Part shown: in pieces, positions 6,799 through 14,800 of the stretch
How positions within the stretch are numbered: the stretch's first letter is position 1
Layout: the number at the start of each line of letters is the position of its first letter
DNA from: Shewanella psychropiezotolerans
Lineage (GTDB): Bacteria; Pseudomonadota; Gammaproteobacteria; Enterobacterales; Shewanellaceae
Length of the DNA stretch: 64,000 nucleotides
Reading direction: 5' to 3'
Assembly: GCF_007197555.1 (NCBI RefSeq)
Contig: NZ_CP041614.1
Span: 2,720,001-2,784,000 of the forward strand
Notes under the pieces: generated by a model
Told to the model about the DNA's origin: nothing
Database searches by the model: none
What the model saw: the letters and a program-made list of their open reading frames with translations, nothing else
Position numbers and translations under genes: made by a program

Positions 6799-9426
6799 TT
6801 ATTGTTGGCTGAGTTGGACTGGTGCCCATGTTAACCATTTAGCTTCGAGTTTTTTATGTAAGGTGAAACTCGCGTCTGATGTCAGCATGTTACTCGTCAT
6901 GGTTTGCTGCTCGGTGACTACACCTACGCCACCCGCTAGTATGCTCTCTAATGAACCTGTCTCAATCTTAGCTCCTGAAAAGAGACCTACATCGATTTTT
7001 ACACCAGACAGATCCCAGAATTGACTAGTTTGGTTGACCAGGTGACGATATTCCCCATCGATATGGGCGAACATCTGTACCGAGTTACCCGTATCGGCTA
7101 ACTGATAAGCATCGATAGCACCAATGCTTATGCCCCTAAAAACAATAGGGGTTCCGGCTTTAATTGAGCCCAGATTAGTGTCTTCGAGAGTGAATTGTAA
7201 CCAGTCTTTTTTGGCCTGTATAACTGGGGTCACTTCACCGATAAACTGAGTACGGATTTGAGTGCTTACCCCAGGTTTGACGCCGATATAGGGGCCGGTT
7301 ATTAAGGTTTCAGGCGCTTTAATACCGGCGAGAGAAATTTGAGCGTCGACGAGGAAATACTCGGCGTCTTCTTGAGTAAAATGTTGGGCATAATCCCCAT
7401 ATAGATAGGCATCAACGCTGACGCTTATCAGGTCTTTATTCAAGGTGACACGTTCGACAGCGCCCACCTTGTGGCCTAAGTAACGTATAGGGGCCTTGGC
7501 CGCTAACTTGACATCGGCGGGGAAGGTGAGCTTGATGGGTTTTGCCTGAGCCAGTGCCAGGGATTTAGATTCATACAGGTGAGTTTGAGAGCCTATATCC
7601 TCATCGTCGAGCAATCCGAGTGTGATGCTGCCTTTTAATGCTCCCTGTATAGGCGCTACATCGATTTCTATGCCAGAGAGACCGGCATTGACTGTGACGG
7701 CACTGTTTCGCCAAAAAACGCTATTGGTTTTGACTAATGGCTTGAATTGGTTTCGAATGCTGATGTTAATGTTGAAGTTTTCATTAGCCGAGCTCCAGTT
7801 AACCTCGTCGACCTGGCCTATCTGCATTTTTTGATAGTAGACAGGCGATCCCGATGACAGATCTGCTCCATCGGTACTCATCAGGGATAATGTAAACTGA
7901 TTTAGCTTGTCAAAATAATCATCAGCCGCATCTGTTGAGAGAAACAAAGCCAGTTGTGCATGATTTTTTGCCACGGTTTTACTGGCCCCCTGAATCAGGC
8001 TGATAGCGCCTTTTGTCAAGGTCGATAGGTCACGGGTTTTCACTGATATACCATCGAGGGATGCCTCGATTGACAGGGCCGATTCGGGGATGAAATAGCT
8101 ATCGGTATTAACTAAATCAGTAAACTCAGGCCAGATCTCAATCTGGTATTCTACGCCAGTTAATGCCTGATTAAGGCTGACGGAATTGACCTTGCCAATG
8201 GCCAATTGCTTATAACGAACTTCGGCCCCTATCCCGACTCCCGGGTTATTCTCGGCGGTTAAATTTAACAGTAATTTAGATTGTGCGTCTTGATCCGGTG
8301 CTATCTCCAATAAAGGGTATTGCTGTTTAGGCTCTCCGCTTCCTGGTGAAAAGTTAATGACACTACCTGTGATCAAGCGCCCCGCATGCTTGATACCAGA
8401 CAAGGATATATCGGCACCCTCAAGCCAGAAGTGAGACGTACCTGAGAGCAACTGGGCATATTCTTTATCAATTTTGGCGGTGAATTCCACACCTGTATCG
8501 GTTAGATGTGTATCTGTGATACGACCTATATTGATGCCTCTGAAAACGATGGCCGTGCCGGTAGATACAGCATCCGATTCAGTGGCTGTCAGAGCAAATT
8601 CGATGCCACCTTGGGCTAATGCTTGGCTGTCATAGACTCGGTAACTGTGTCCATTTTCGGCTCTTTGAGAGTCATCGGAAGAGCTAAAACTAAGGCCTCC
8701 GGCAAGAATAGACGACAGGCTTTCGGATCTGATCTCTATGCCAGAGAGCGAGGCGGTGATATGGAGTCCGGACACGTTCCAGAATTGAGAGTCCGTCTTT
8801 ACCAAATGAGTGTATTGCTTCTTGATAAATGCGCTCAGTAAAATTTGCCTCGAGCCTTCGAGATGATAGCTGATGATTTCTCCGACGGGGATCTGTCGAT
8901 AGAATATTTGTGAGCCTACATCCAAAGACCCTAAGGTATCGGCTGTTAATTCAATGACTAAACCATCGCTTCCCGGCAGCATGGCTGGGGCATCCGTTTC
9001 GGCTTCGAAAAAGGATTGAGACTGACCTCCACCAGGTTGAATGGCGATATAATTCCCTGAGAAAAGCGCATCTAAACCTTCTACCCCTGTGATCGAGGCT
9101 TTAGGTGTGACTAGCCAAAATTTGGTTTGCTCATTCAAAAATGGATCCGCTCGGTAATCCATCTTTAGATCGACATTAACGCCTTGTAGCTCGTCATCGA
9201 TGCCAATATCGACGACTTTACCCACCGTCAGCCCTTGATAGCGTACTAAGGTCTTACCGACATCAATCCCAGTCGCGCTGGGGAAGTGGATACGCACTTC
9301 AATACCGGCTTCTCTTATGCTTTTTATGCCTAACCAGGACCCTAGGGCAATAGCCACAAGGGGGAGAAGCCAGATAGGCGAAAAAAGCTTCTTCTTAACT
9401 ACTTTCGGTGTTTCTATTTGTGTCAT
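6799..9426 (-). CDS. letB: LetB/YebT-like MCE protein with seven MCE domains
   Basis: This is an inner-membrane-anchored periplasmic lipid-transport tunnel protein of about 875 residues, matching E. coli LetB length (877). One transmembrane helix lies near the N-terminus (LFSPIWLLPLVAIALGSWLG). It is followed by seven MCE repeats, each recognisable from a G...(V/I)xYxxxxxGxV core: LVRYQGLTVGKV, IFYRQIPVGEI, IVFRGINIGRI, VRYKQLAIGKV, VYYQKMQIGQV, IRYLGHKVGAV and IVFRGISIGAI. I chose the ATG at 9426 (MTQIETPK) rather than an earlier in-frame start at 9480 because it shortens the overlap with the upstream gene to 32 bases. It is the last gene of a three-gene operon with two PqiA-type proteins. 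Confidence 0.93.
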   Translation of the reverse strand: MTQIETPKVVKKKLFSPIWLLPLVAIALGSWLGIKSIREAGIEVRIHFPSATGIDVGKTLVRYQGLTVGKVVDIGIDDELQGVNVDLKMDYRADPFLNEQTKFWLVTPKASITGVEGLDALFSGNYIAIQPGGGQSQSFFEAETDAPAMLPGSDGLVIELTADTLGSLDVGSQIFYRQIPVGEIISYHLEGSRQILLSAFIKKQYTHLVKTDSQFWNVSGLHITASLSGIEIRSESLSSILAGGLSFSSSDDSQRAENGHSYRVYDSQALAQGGIEFALTATESDAVSTGTAIVFRGINIGRITDTHLTDTGVEFTAKIDKEYAQLLSGTSHFWLEGADISLSGIKHAGRLITGSVINFSPGSGEPKQQYPLLEIAPDQDAQSKLLLNLTAENNPGVGIGAEVRYKQLAIGKVNSVSLNQALTGVEYQIEIWPEFTDLVNTDSYFIPESALSIEASLDGISVKTRDLSTLTKGAISLIQGASKTVAKNHAQLALFLSTDAADDYFDKLNQFTLSLMSTDGADLSSGSPVYYQKMQIGQVDEVNWSSANENFNINISIRNQFKPLVKTNSVFWRNSAVTVNAGLSGIEIDVAPIQGALKGSITLGLLDDEDIGSQTHLYESKSLALAQAKPIKLTFPADVKLAAKAPIRYLGHKVGAVERVTLNKDLISVSVDAYLYGDYAQHFTQEDAEYFLVDAQISLAGIKAPETLITGPYIGVKPGVSTQIRTQFIGEVTPVIQAKKDWLQFTLEDTNLGSIKAGTPIVFRGISIGAIDAYQLADTGNSVQMFAHIDGEYRHLVNQTSQFWDLSGVKIDVGLFSGAKIETGSLESILAGGVGVVTEQQTMTSNMLTSDASFTLHKKLEAKWLTWAPVQLSQQ

Positions 9427-10054
9427 CTTGCGATTCCAATCGATCCCAGAGTAAACGAGTATCAAGTACTTTAGCGGCAATTTGTGTCAGTAAAATCACT
9501 AAAGCAAATGCGGTAGCGGCAGGTCCGGGCTTTGCATCGAGCAATTGCCCCATATTGACCACCGCAGCGGTAATAGATATGACAAACAGGTCAAGCATTG
9601 ACCATCGACCTATCCATTCAATAACATGAAAGCCGACCATCAACCTCTTCTTGGAGATGGGCAGACGGAAACTGATGGCTAGCAGATAGATAGTCAAGCC
9701 ACAGATTTTTAAAATAGGAACTAAGATACTGGCGGTAAATAATATGACTGCAATCGGCAGAATATTCAGATCGATAAGGTGGGTGATACCGGTAAAAATA
9801 GTATCGTGACGTGTCTGTCCCTGACTGGTAAAGATAGTGATCGGATAAATATTTGCCGGGATCAATAAAATGGCGGCGGTTATCAGCAAGGCCCAACTTT
9901 TTTGCAGGCTGGAATAATCACGAAATGCGAGTGTTGAGCCACACCTTGAACAATGGGTTGCCTTGTGGGACATCAACTGTTGGCATGAAGGACAGAGCGT
10001 CAGGCCTAAATCTTTCCCTTGGTTTCTCTGTGGCTGCTCAGAGGGGCTAGTCAT
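9395..10054 (-). CDS. PqiA/LetA-type membrane protein, second half-length copy
   Basis: This 219-residue protein starts with a zinc-ribbon-like pair, CPSCQQL and CSRCGS. It then has four hydrophobic helices and the PqiA signature ILLIPANIYPI. E. coli LetA (YebS) is about 427 residues with two such units. Here each unit is a separate gene, and this one corresponds to the C-terminal unit by order. It overlaps the preceding pqiA-type gene by 8 bases and letB by 32 bases, so the three are translationally coupled. The expected role is to deliver lipid to or take it from the LetB tunnel, as inferred from the family. Confidence 0.88.
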   Translation of the reverse strand: MTSPSEQPQRNQGKDLGLTLCPSCQQLMSHKATHCSRCGSTLAFRDYSSLQKSWALLITAAILLIPANIYPITIFTSQGQTRHDTIFTGITHLIDLNILPIAVILFTASILVPILKICGLTIYLLAISFRLPISKKRLMVGFHVIEWIGRWSMLDLFVISITAAVVNMGQLLDAKPGPAATAFALVILLTQIAAKVLDTRLLWDRLESQDDTNRNTESS

Positions 10055-10685
10055 CTAATACACTCCACATATGTTCGAGATGATATTCACGCTGTAAAAA
10101 TAGGGTTACCAGAAATAACATGGCAAAACAGAAGGTGCCCATTCCCAGATAGATATCGGTATAGTCCGTGAGTTGAAAGACGGAAACGAAAATACTGATC
10201 ATATAAATTTCTAACATGGTGAGTTGTGAGAGTAGACCATGATATTTAAGCAGGCGCTTCAATATATCTCGAAAAAAAGGCACCTGCAGTCGATACTTGA
10301 TAATTAAAATTTGCGACAGCACAGATAAAAGCAGTAAACCAGGTGCGATGACCGCCGAGGTGAGAACGGCAATGGCGACGACCCAATAACCTTGGTTTGC
10401 TACAGCCATGGCACCTTCGGATATGGTTGTGGTCCTGATGCTGCCAAGAAAATGTAACTCGAGAACGGGGAGTAAGTTTGCCGGGATGAAAAAAATAATC
10501 GCGGTGAGGCACAGGGCTAACATGCCGTTTAAGGAACAATATGGTGCATCATAGATGGGAGTATGACATCGAGGGCATAAGGCACGAACAGACGAAGGCA
10601 AGGCTCGCTTCCTTATCACAAGATCACAAGAACGACACAGGGTCACACTGGTATCTGCACACTCATGTTCCGTAAGTAATTTCAC
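10047..10685 (-). CDS. PqiA/LetA-type membrane protein, first half-length copy
   Basis: This 212-residue inner-membrane protein has an N-terminal CRSCDL ... CPRCHT zinc-ribbon pair. The PqiA-type hydrophobic core follows (IIFFIPANLLPVLEL, then three more helices). It is the first gene of the let-like operon and corresponds to the N-terminal half of E. coli LetA. It overlaps the next gene by 8 bases. A divergent yebG gene lies upstream. The name PqiA (paraquat-inducible) is a family label and does not imply paraquat response here. Confidence 0.88.
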   Translation of the reverse strand: MKLLTEHECADTSVTLCRSCDLVIRKRALPSSVRALCPRCHTPIYDAPYCSLNGMLALCLTAIIFFIPANLLPVLELHFLGSIRTTTISEGAMAVANQGYWVVAIAVLTSAVIAPGLLLLSVLSQILIIKYRLQVPFFRDILKRLLKYHGLLSQLTMLEIYMISIFVSVFQLTDYTDIYLGMGTFCFAMLFLVTLFLQREYHLEHMWSVLDD

Positions 10686-10869
10686 CCTTTCTTACACATC
10701 CCTTTTCTTGTTAATACTTGGCTCGACGAAATGTGTTAATTCGTCTGAACTGCTTGTCATTGAGTCATGCTTAGTTGGAAAAACCTGATAGATATCACTC
10801 TATAATCAGACAGATAATATCAGATTTTCCAGAATACTTGCATAAGAAGTTATTTTTATGAGACCCTAC

Positions 10870-10889
10870 AACTGTATATATAAACAGTG
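10870..10889 (+). promoter_or_regulatory. LexA (SOS) box upstream of yebG
   Basis: The core at 10872-10887 is CTGTATATATAAACAG, which fits the LexA consensus CTG-N10-CAG with an AT-rich alternating spacer. It lies about 14-30 bases before the yebG start, a position where LexA would block transcription. The yebG gene is a known SOS gene in E. coli. Confidence 0.93.
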
Positions 10890-10900
10890 AGAGGGACGTT

Positions 10901-11206
10901 ATGGCGGTTGTAACTAAATTTGTAGTGGTCAGAGAGGGGGTTGAGAAAATGACATTCACATCTAAGAAGGAGGCTGATGCCTACGATAAGATGCTTGATA
11001 TCGCCGATAACCTAACCCCCTTCTTAGCTGAGTCAGAATTAGAGATAGATGAAGTCACCTGTGAAAAACTGAGTTTTTATCTTGCTCAACACAAGGACTT
11101 ATTGCTCAGTTTGCTTAAAGGCGTGGTACCTCAGAAAACAGAGACGACAGAAATTAAAAAAAAGACTAAGAAAGCCGACGCTAAAAATGTCGATACAAAA
11201 AAATAA
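10901..11206 (+). CDS. yebG: YebG, SOS-induced small protein
   Basis: This 101-residue protein has the characteristic YebG N-terminus (KFVVVREGVEKMTF, then TSKKEADAYDKMLD), nearly identical in pattern to E. coli YebG (96 residues). The last 25 residues are Lys/Thr/Asp-rich and probably disordered. A GAGGGACG ribosome site sits just before the ATG, and a strong LexA box lies immediately upstream. The function is unknown even in E. coli beyond DNA-damage induction. msrC follows after 17 bases and may be cotranscribed. Confidence 0.95.
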   Translation: MAVVTKFVVVREGVEKMTFTSKKEADAYDKMLDIADNLTPFLAESELEIDEVTCEKLSFYLAQHKDLLLSLLKGVVPQKTETTEIKKKTKKADAKNVDTKK

Positions 11207-11223
11207 AGTGTTAGGAAGTTTGT

Positions 11224-11682
11224 ATGAAAACTGAATTTTATCAAACGCTGAACCGTCAAGCACAAGCCCTTCTTCAGGGGGAAGATGACTTAGTGGCAGC
11301 GATGGCCAACTTTTCCGCCTTACTCAATGACTCACTCGAAGATCTAAATTGGGTGGGGTTCTATCTGCTAAAAGATGAGCAGCTAGTGTTAGGCCCATTT
11401 CAGGGCCGGGTTGCCTGTACGCGTATACCTCTGGGCAGGGGAGTCTGTGGCTCGGCGGCATCAGAGAAAAAAACACTTAGAGTGGCAGATGTTCATCAAT
11501 TTTCAGGGCATATTGCTTGCGACGCGGCGAGTAATTCTGAAATAGTCATCCCCGTTCTTAGGGATAACCGACTCATCGCCGTTTTGGATATAGACAGCCC
11601 TAAGCTAGCTCGATTCGATGAGAACGATCAAATTGGGCTAGAAAACTTAGTCTCAAGCTTCGAAAATGCGTTATTTGGCTAA
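11224..11682 (+). CDS. msrC: free methionine-(R)-sulfoxide reductase (GAF-type)
   Basis: This 152-residue enzyme reduces free Met-R-sulfoxide to methionine using thioredoxin. It is a single GAF domain carrying the three family cysteines: C65 (RVACTRIPL), C75 (GRGVCGSA) and C99 (HIACDAASNSE). The surrounding motifs WVGFYLL and LVLGPFQG match E. coli MsrC/YebR. It lies between yebG and proQ, the same neighbourhood as in E. coli (yebS-yebT-yebR-proQ-prc). Confidence 0.95.
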   Translation: MKTEFYQTLNRQAQALLQGEDDLVAAMANFSALLNDSLEDLNWVGFYLLKDEQLVLGPFQGRVACTRIPLGRGVCGSAASEKKTLRVADVHQFSGHIACDAASNSEIVIPVLRDNRLIAVLDIDSPKLARFDENDQIGLENLVSSFENALFG

Positions 11683-11822
11683 ACTATAACCAATTTTTCA
11701 TAATTCGTGTTCGCAATCGTCAAACTGGGGTTTATAATAGGCGGTTCGAATACTAAGGACGTCGAGGATATCCCTCATTTGGGAATGAATGCTTGGCGTT
11801 TGTTAATTGTAATTGCTAGAGT

Positions 11823-11945
11823 ATGTCTGCCGTGTTTGAGCTGCGTCTCGATAATTCTGTTGAGGATTATCTGATTGAGCCCGCGAAAGACAAATATAAA
11901 CGACACTGTATAGCCTACTTTCTGTCTAGGCAGTGCCCCTTTTAA
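11823..11945 (+). CDS. possible 40-residue small ORF ahead of proQ
   Basis: An ATG-to-TAA frame encodes a 40-residue acidic/basic peptide starting MSAVFELRLD and ending SRQCPF. It stops 15 bases before the proQ ATG. No strong ribosome site is visible (only TAGAG before the ATG), and I do not recognise the sequence. It could be a leader peptide for proQ or chance. The rest of the 266-base gap between msrC and proQ holds no other clear gene. Confidence 0.25.
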   Translation: MSAVFELRLDNSVEDYLIEPAKDKYKRHCIAYFLSRQCPF

Positions 11946-11960
11946 ACTGTGGAAGAAATA

Positions 11961-12593
11961 ATGGAATCAACAGACAAGTTGACCGACACCAACGCAATTC
12001 TTGCGTATTTATATGAAACATTTCCTTTGTGCTTTATTGCCGAAGGCGAAACTAAACCTTTAAAAATTGGATTGTTTCAGGAGTTGGCTGAAAGGTTAGC
12101 TGATGATTCTAAAGTCAGTAAAACTCAATTGAGAATTGCTTTGAGACGCTATACTAGTAGTTGGCGTTATCTGAAGGGCGTAAAAGCAGGTGTTCAGCGA
12201 ATCGACCTCGAAGGAAAAGAGTGTGGTGAGTTAGAGCAAGAGCATGTCGAACACGCGCAATCGACGCTTAAAGAGAGTCAGGAAAAAGCAAAGGCGAAAC
12301 GCGTAGCGAAAGCGGCGGCGGCAAGGAAGGAAGGGCAAGCTGCTAAGCAAGCCAAGAAACCCGCGCCTAAACGAGTCAAGCCAGTGGCTAAAAAGCCAGC
12401 GAAAGAGCCTGCGCCTGTTGTTAATTTGACGCCAGCAGTGTTAAATGAGCTGAAACAAAATCAGCGTGTTAGTGTCAAACTAGGTAAGTCGCCAGTTTCT
12501 GGTGTTATCGTTGATATTAAGAGAAATGATGTTCAAGTCCAATTGGACTCTGGCCTAACCATAAAAGTTAGTGTTGAGCACATCATGCTTTAA
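11961..12593 (+). CDS. proQ: RNA chaperone ProQ
   Basis: This 210-residue RNA-binding protein stabilises small RNAs and mRNA 3' ends. It has an N-terminal FinO-like domain (about 1-115; AILAYLYETFPLCF, LRRYTSSWRYLKG). A Lys/Ala/Pro-rich linker (about 120-165) follows, then a C-terminal Tudor-like domain (LNELKQNQRVSVKLG ... VQVQLDSGL). I chose the ATG at 11961 because GGAAG lies 5 bases ahead; an in-frame GTG at 11949 has no such site. It lies 24 bases before prc, the same order as in E. coli. Confidence 0.96.
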   Translation: MESTDKLTDTNAILAYLYETFPLCFIAEGETKPLKIGLFQELAERLADDSKVSKTQLRIALRRYTSSWRYLKGVKAGVQRIDLEGKECGELEQEHVEHAQSTLKESQEKAKAKRVAKAAAARKEGQAAKQAKKPAPKRVKPVAKKPAKEPAPVVNLTPAVLNELKQNQRVSVKLGKSPVSGVIVDIKRNDVQVQLDSGLTIKVSVEHIML

Positions 12594-12617
12594 TTTTAGT
12601 AAAGGAGTAACTTGTTG

Positions 12618-14701
12618 ATGCGAAAAATTTCCCTGGCTGTCTCAATCGCCAGTATTTTTGTCGGATTCTCGGCGTGGGCGTTAACCCCTACAATTCCATT
12701 CAGCGAGTTACCCGCCTTAACGCAGGAGCCGCAACACAAAGTTGCGAGCAAGCGCGTGACTGGCCTTTTCACTCGTTCTCACTATCACAGATTCGATTTA
12801 GATGATGCGTTTTCCGAGCAAGTGTTTAAACGATATCTAAAGCAGCTCGATTACCGACGTAATGTGCTGCTTCAGAGTGATCTGGACAGCTTTCAAGTAT
12901 TTTCTAAACAGTTCGATGACATGCTTAAGAGTGGTGATTTAACACCTGCTTATAAGATGTTCGAACGGGTTCAAAAAAGACGTTACGACCGTTTTGCCTA
13001 CGCACTCACCCTATTAGACAAAGAGATAGACTTTACGGTCCCTAATGATAAGTATCAGTATGATCGTGAAGATGCGACCTGGCCTAAAGATGAAGCGGAA
13101 GTGGATGAGCTTTGGCGTCAACGTGTCAAATACGATGCATTAAATCTTAAATTGACCGGTAAGACATGGGAAGAGATCGTTCCTGTGCTTGAAAAGCGCT
13201 ATAACAATGCGATAAAACGTTTGAGTCAGACTAAGAGTGAAGATGTATTCCAAGGTGTGATGAATGCCTTCTCTCGTACGGTCGAACCACACACGAGTTA
13301 CCTTTCCCCCGTAATGCCGAACGCTTCCAGATGGAGATGAACCTGAGCCTTGAGGGGATCGGGGCGGTACTGCAGATGGATGATGACTACACAGTTATCA
13401 AGAGTCTTGTGGCTGGTGGCCCAGCTGCGACCAGTGCAAAATTATCTCCAGAAGATAAAATTATTGGCGTAGGTCAAGAGGGTAAGGAGATCGTCGATGT
13501 TATCGGTTGGCGATTAGATGATGTGGTCGAACTGATAAAGGGCCCTAAAGGCAGTAAAGTTGTACTGCAAATTTTACCTAAAAAGGGTGGCTCTTCGGCG
13601 AAATCTTTTGAAGTCGTCATCGTCAGAGATAAAATACGTCTCGAAGACAGAGCGGCAACATCCGAAGTGATAGAGCCTGATAATGGCCTCTACGCAAATC
13701 GTAAAATTGGCGTCATTCAGATCCCCGGTTTCTATATGGACTTATCGAAAGATGTGTCTAAAGAGCTGGTTAAACTTAAAGAAGCCCAAGTTGAAGGTAT
13801 CATCATCGACCTTAGGGGAAATGGTGGTGGCGCATTAACTGAGGCCACTTTGTTGACTGGATTGTTTATCGAGCAAGGTCCGGTGGTTCAGATTAGAGAT
13901 GCTAACGGTAAAGTTTCTCAGAATCGTGACAATGATGGCCGAACCAGCTACAGCGGTCCATTGACTGTGATGGTGGACAGATACAGCGCATCGGCATCAG
14001 AAATTTTTGCTGCGGCACTGCAAGATTACGATCGTGCGCTAATTGTAGGTGAATCTACATTTGGTAAAGGTACTGTGCAGCAACACAAGAGCCTTGGTCG
14101 CATCTATGACATGTATGAAAAACCTATCGGCCACGTGCAATACACCATAGCTAAGTTCTATCGCATCAATGGTGGCAGCACTCAACTCAAAGGTGTGACA
14201 CCCGACATATCTTTCCCGAGCGCATTAGAGCCGGGTGAGTATGGTGAGGCCGAAGAAGAGAATGCACTGCCTTGGGACAAGGTGCCTGTGGCTCAATACG
14301 GTACGTTAGGAGACATTAATCCTAATCTGGTGACTAGCTTAGACTCTAAACACCAAGAACGTATAAAAACCGATGTAGAGTTTGGATATGTTAACAAAGA
14401 TATCGCCGAGTTTAAGCTGCATCACAATGAAACTACTGTGTCATTAGTCGAGAGTGAGCGTGTTGATGAGCGCGAAAGCAATGAAAAGAAACAGCTCGAG
14501 AGACTCAATGAACGTCGTGTTAAACAAGGCTTAGAAATCGTCAAAACATTGGATGATGAAGATGAGACGAGTAGCGATGATAAAGATGCAAAGTCGGATG
14601 AGGAAGAAGTTAACATCCCAGATGCCTTCCTCGATGAAACTGTCTATATCACCTTAGATCTTGTCGACATAGAAAGGCTTGCCAAGAACGAATCACACTA
14701 G
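12618..14701 (+). pseudogene. prc: Prc (tail-specific C-terminal processing protease), frameshifted
   Basis: This periplasmic serine protease degrades SsrA-tagged and other envelope proteins. A signal peptide (MRKISLAVSIASIFVGFSAWA) and the N-terminal domain run in one frame to 13340. PDZ and catalytic domains continue in another frame to 14701, with PDZ core LSLEGIGAVLQMDDD, the Ser region YSASASEIFAAALQDY and the Lys region FGKGTVQQ. The break is at the C5 run 13306-13310. Adding one C restores LSPRNAERFQMEM and a single protein of about 694 residues, close to E. coli Prc (682). All catalytic motifs are intact on either side. The likeliest reading is a homopolymer sequencing error, with real loss or -1 slippage on CCCCC as alternatives. 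The start ATG at 12618 sits 10 bases after AAAGGAG. Confidence 0.93.
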
Positions 14702-14717
14702 ATTGATATGATTTTTA

Positions 14718-14744
14718 AAAACGCGCTTCGAGCGCGTTTTTTTA
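14718..14744 (+). terminator. rho-independent terminator after prc
   Basis: The stem ACGCGCT/AGCGCGT with loop TCG is followed by a run of seven T, 17 bases after the prc stop. Confidence 0.92.
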
Positions 14745-14800
14745 TATTTATTATTCAGCTTATGACGACATAAGCGTTGAAAAGGATTTAAGGTCTGTTT

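Noticed and set aside
9427..9480. Longer N-terminus for the LetB-like protein from a start at 9480
   Set aside because: It adds 18 residues overlapping deep into the upstream PqiA-type gene; the ATG at 9426 gives a normal short cytoplasmic N-terminus before the membrane helix.
14422..14616. Serine-rich minus-strand frame within prc
   Set aside because: It is the antisense shadow of an acidic (Glu/Asp-rich) stretch of Prc and has no independent support.
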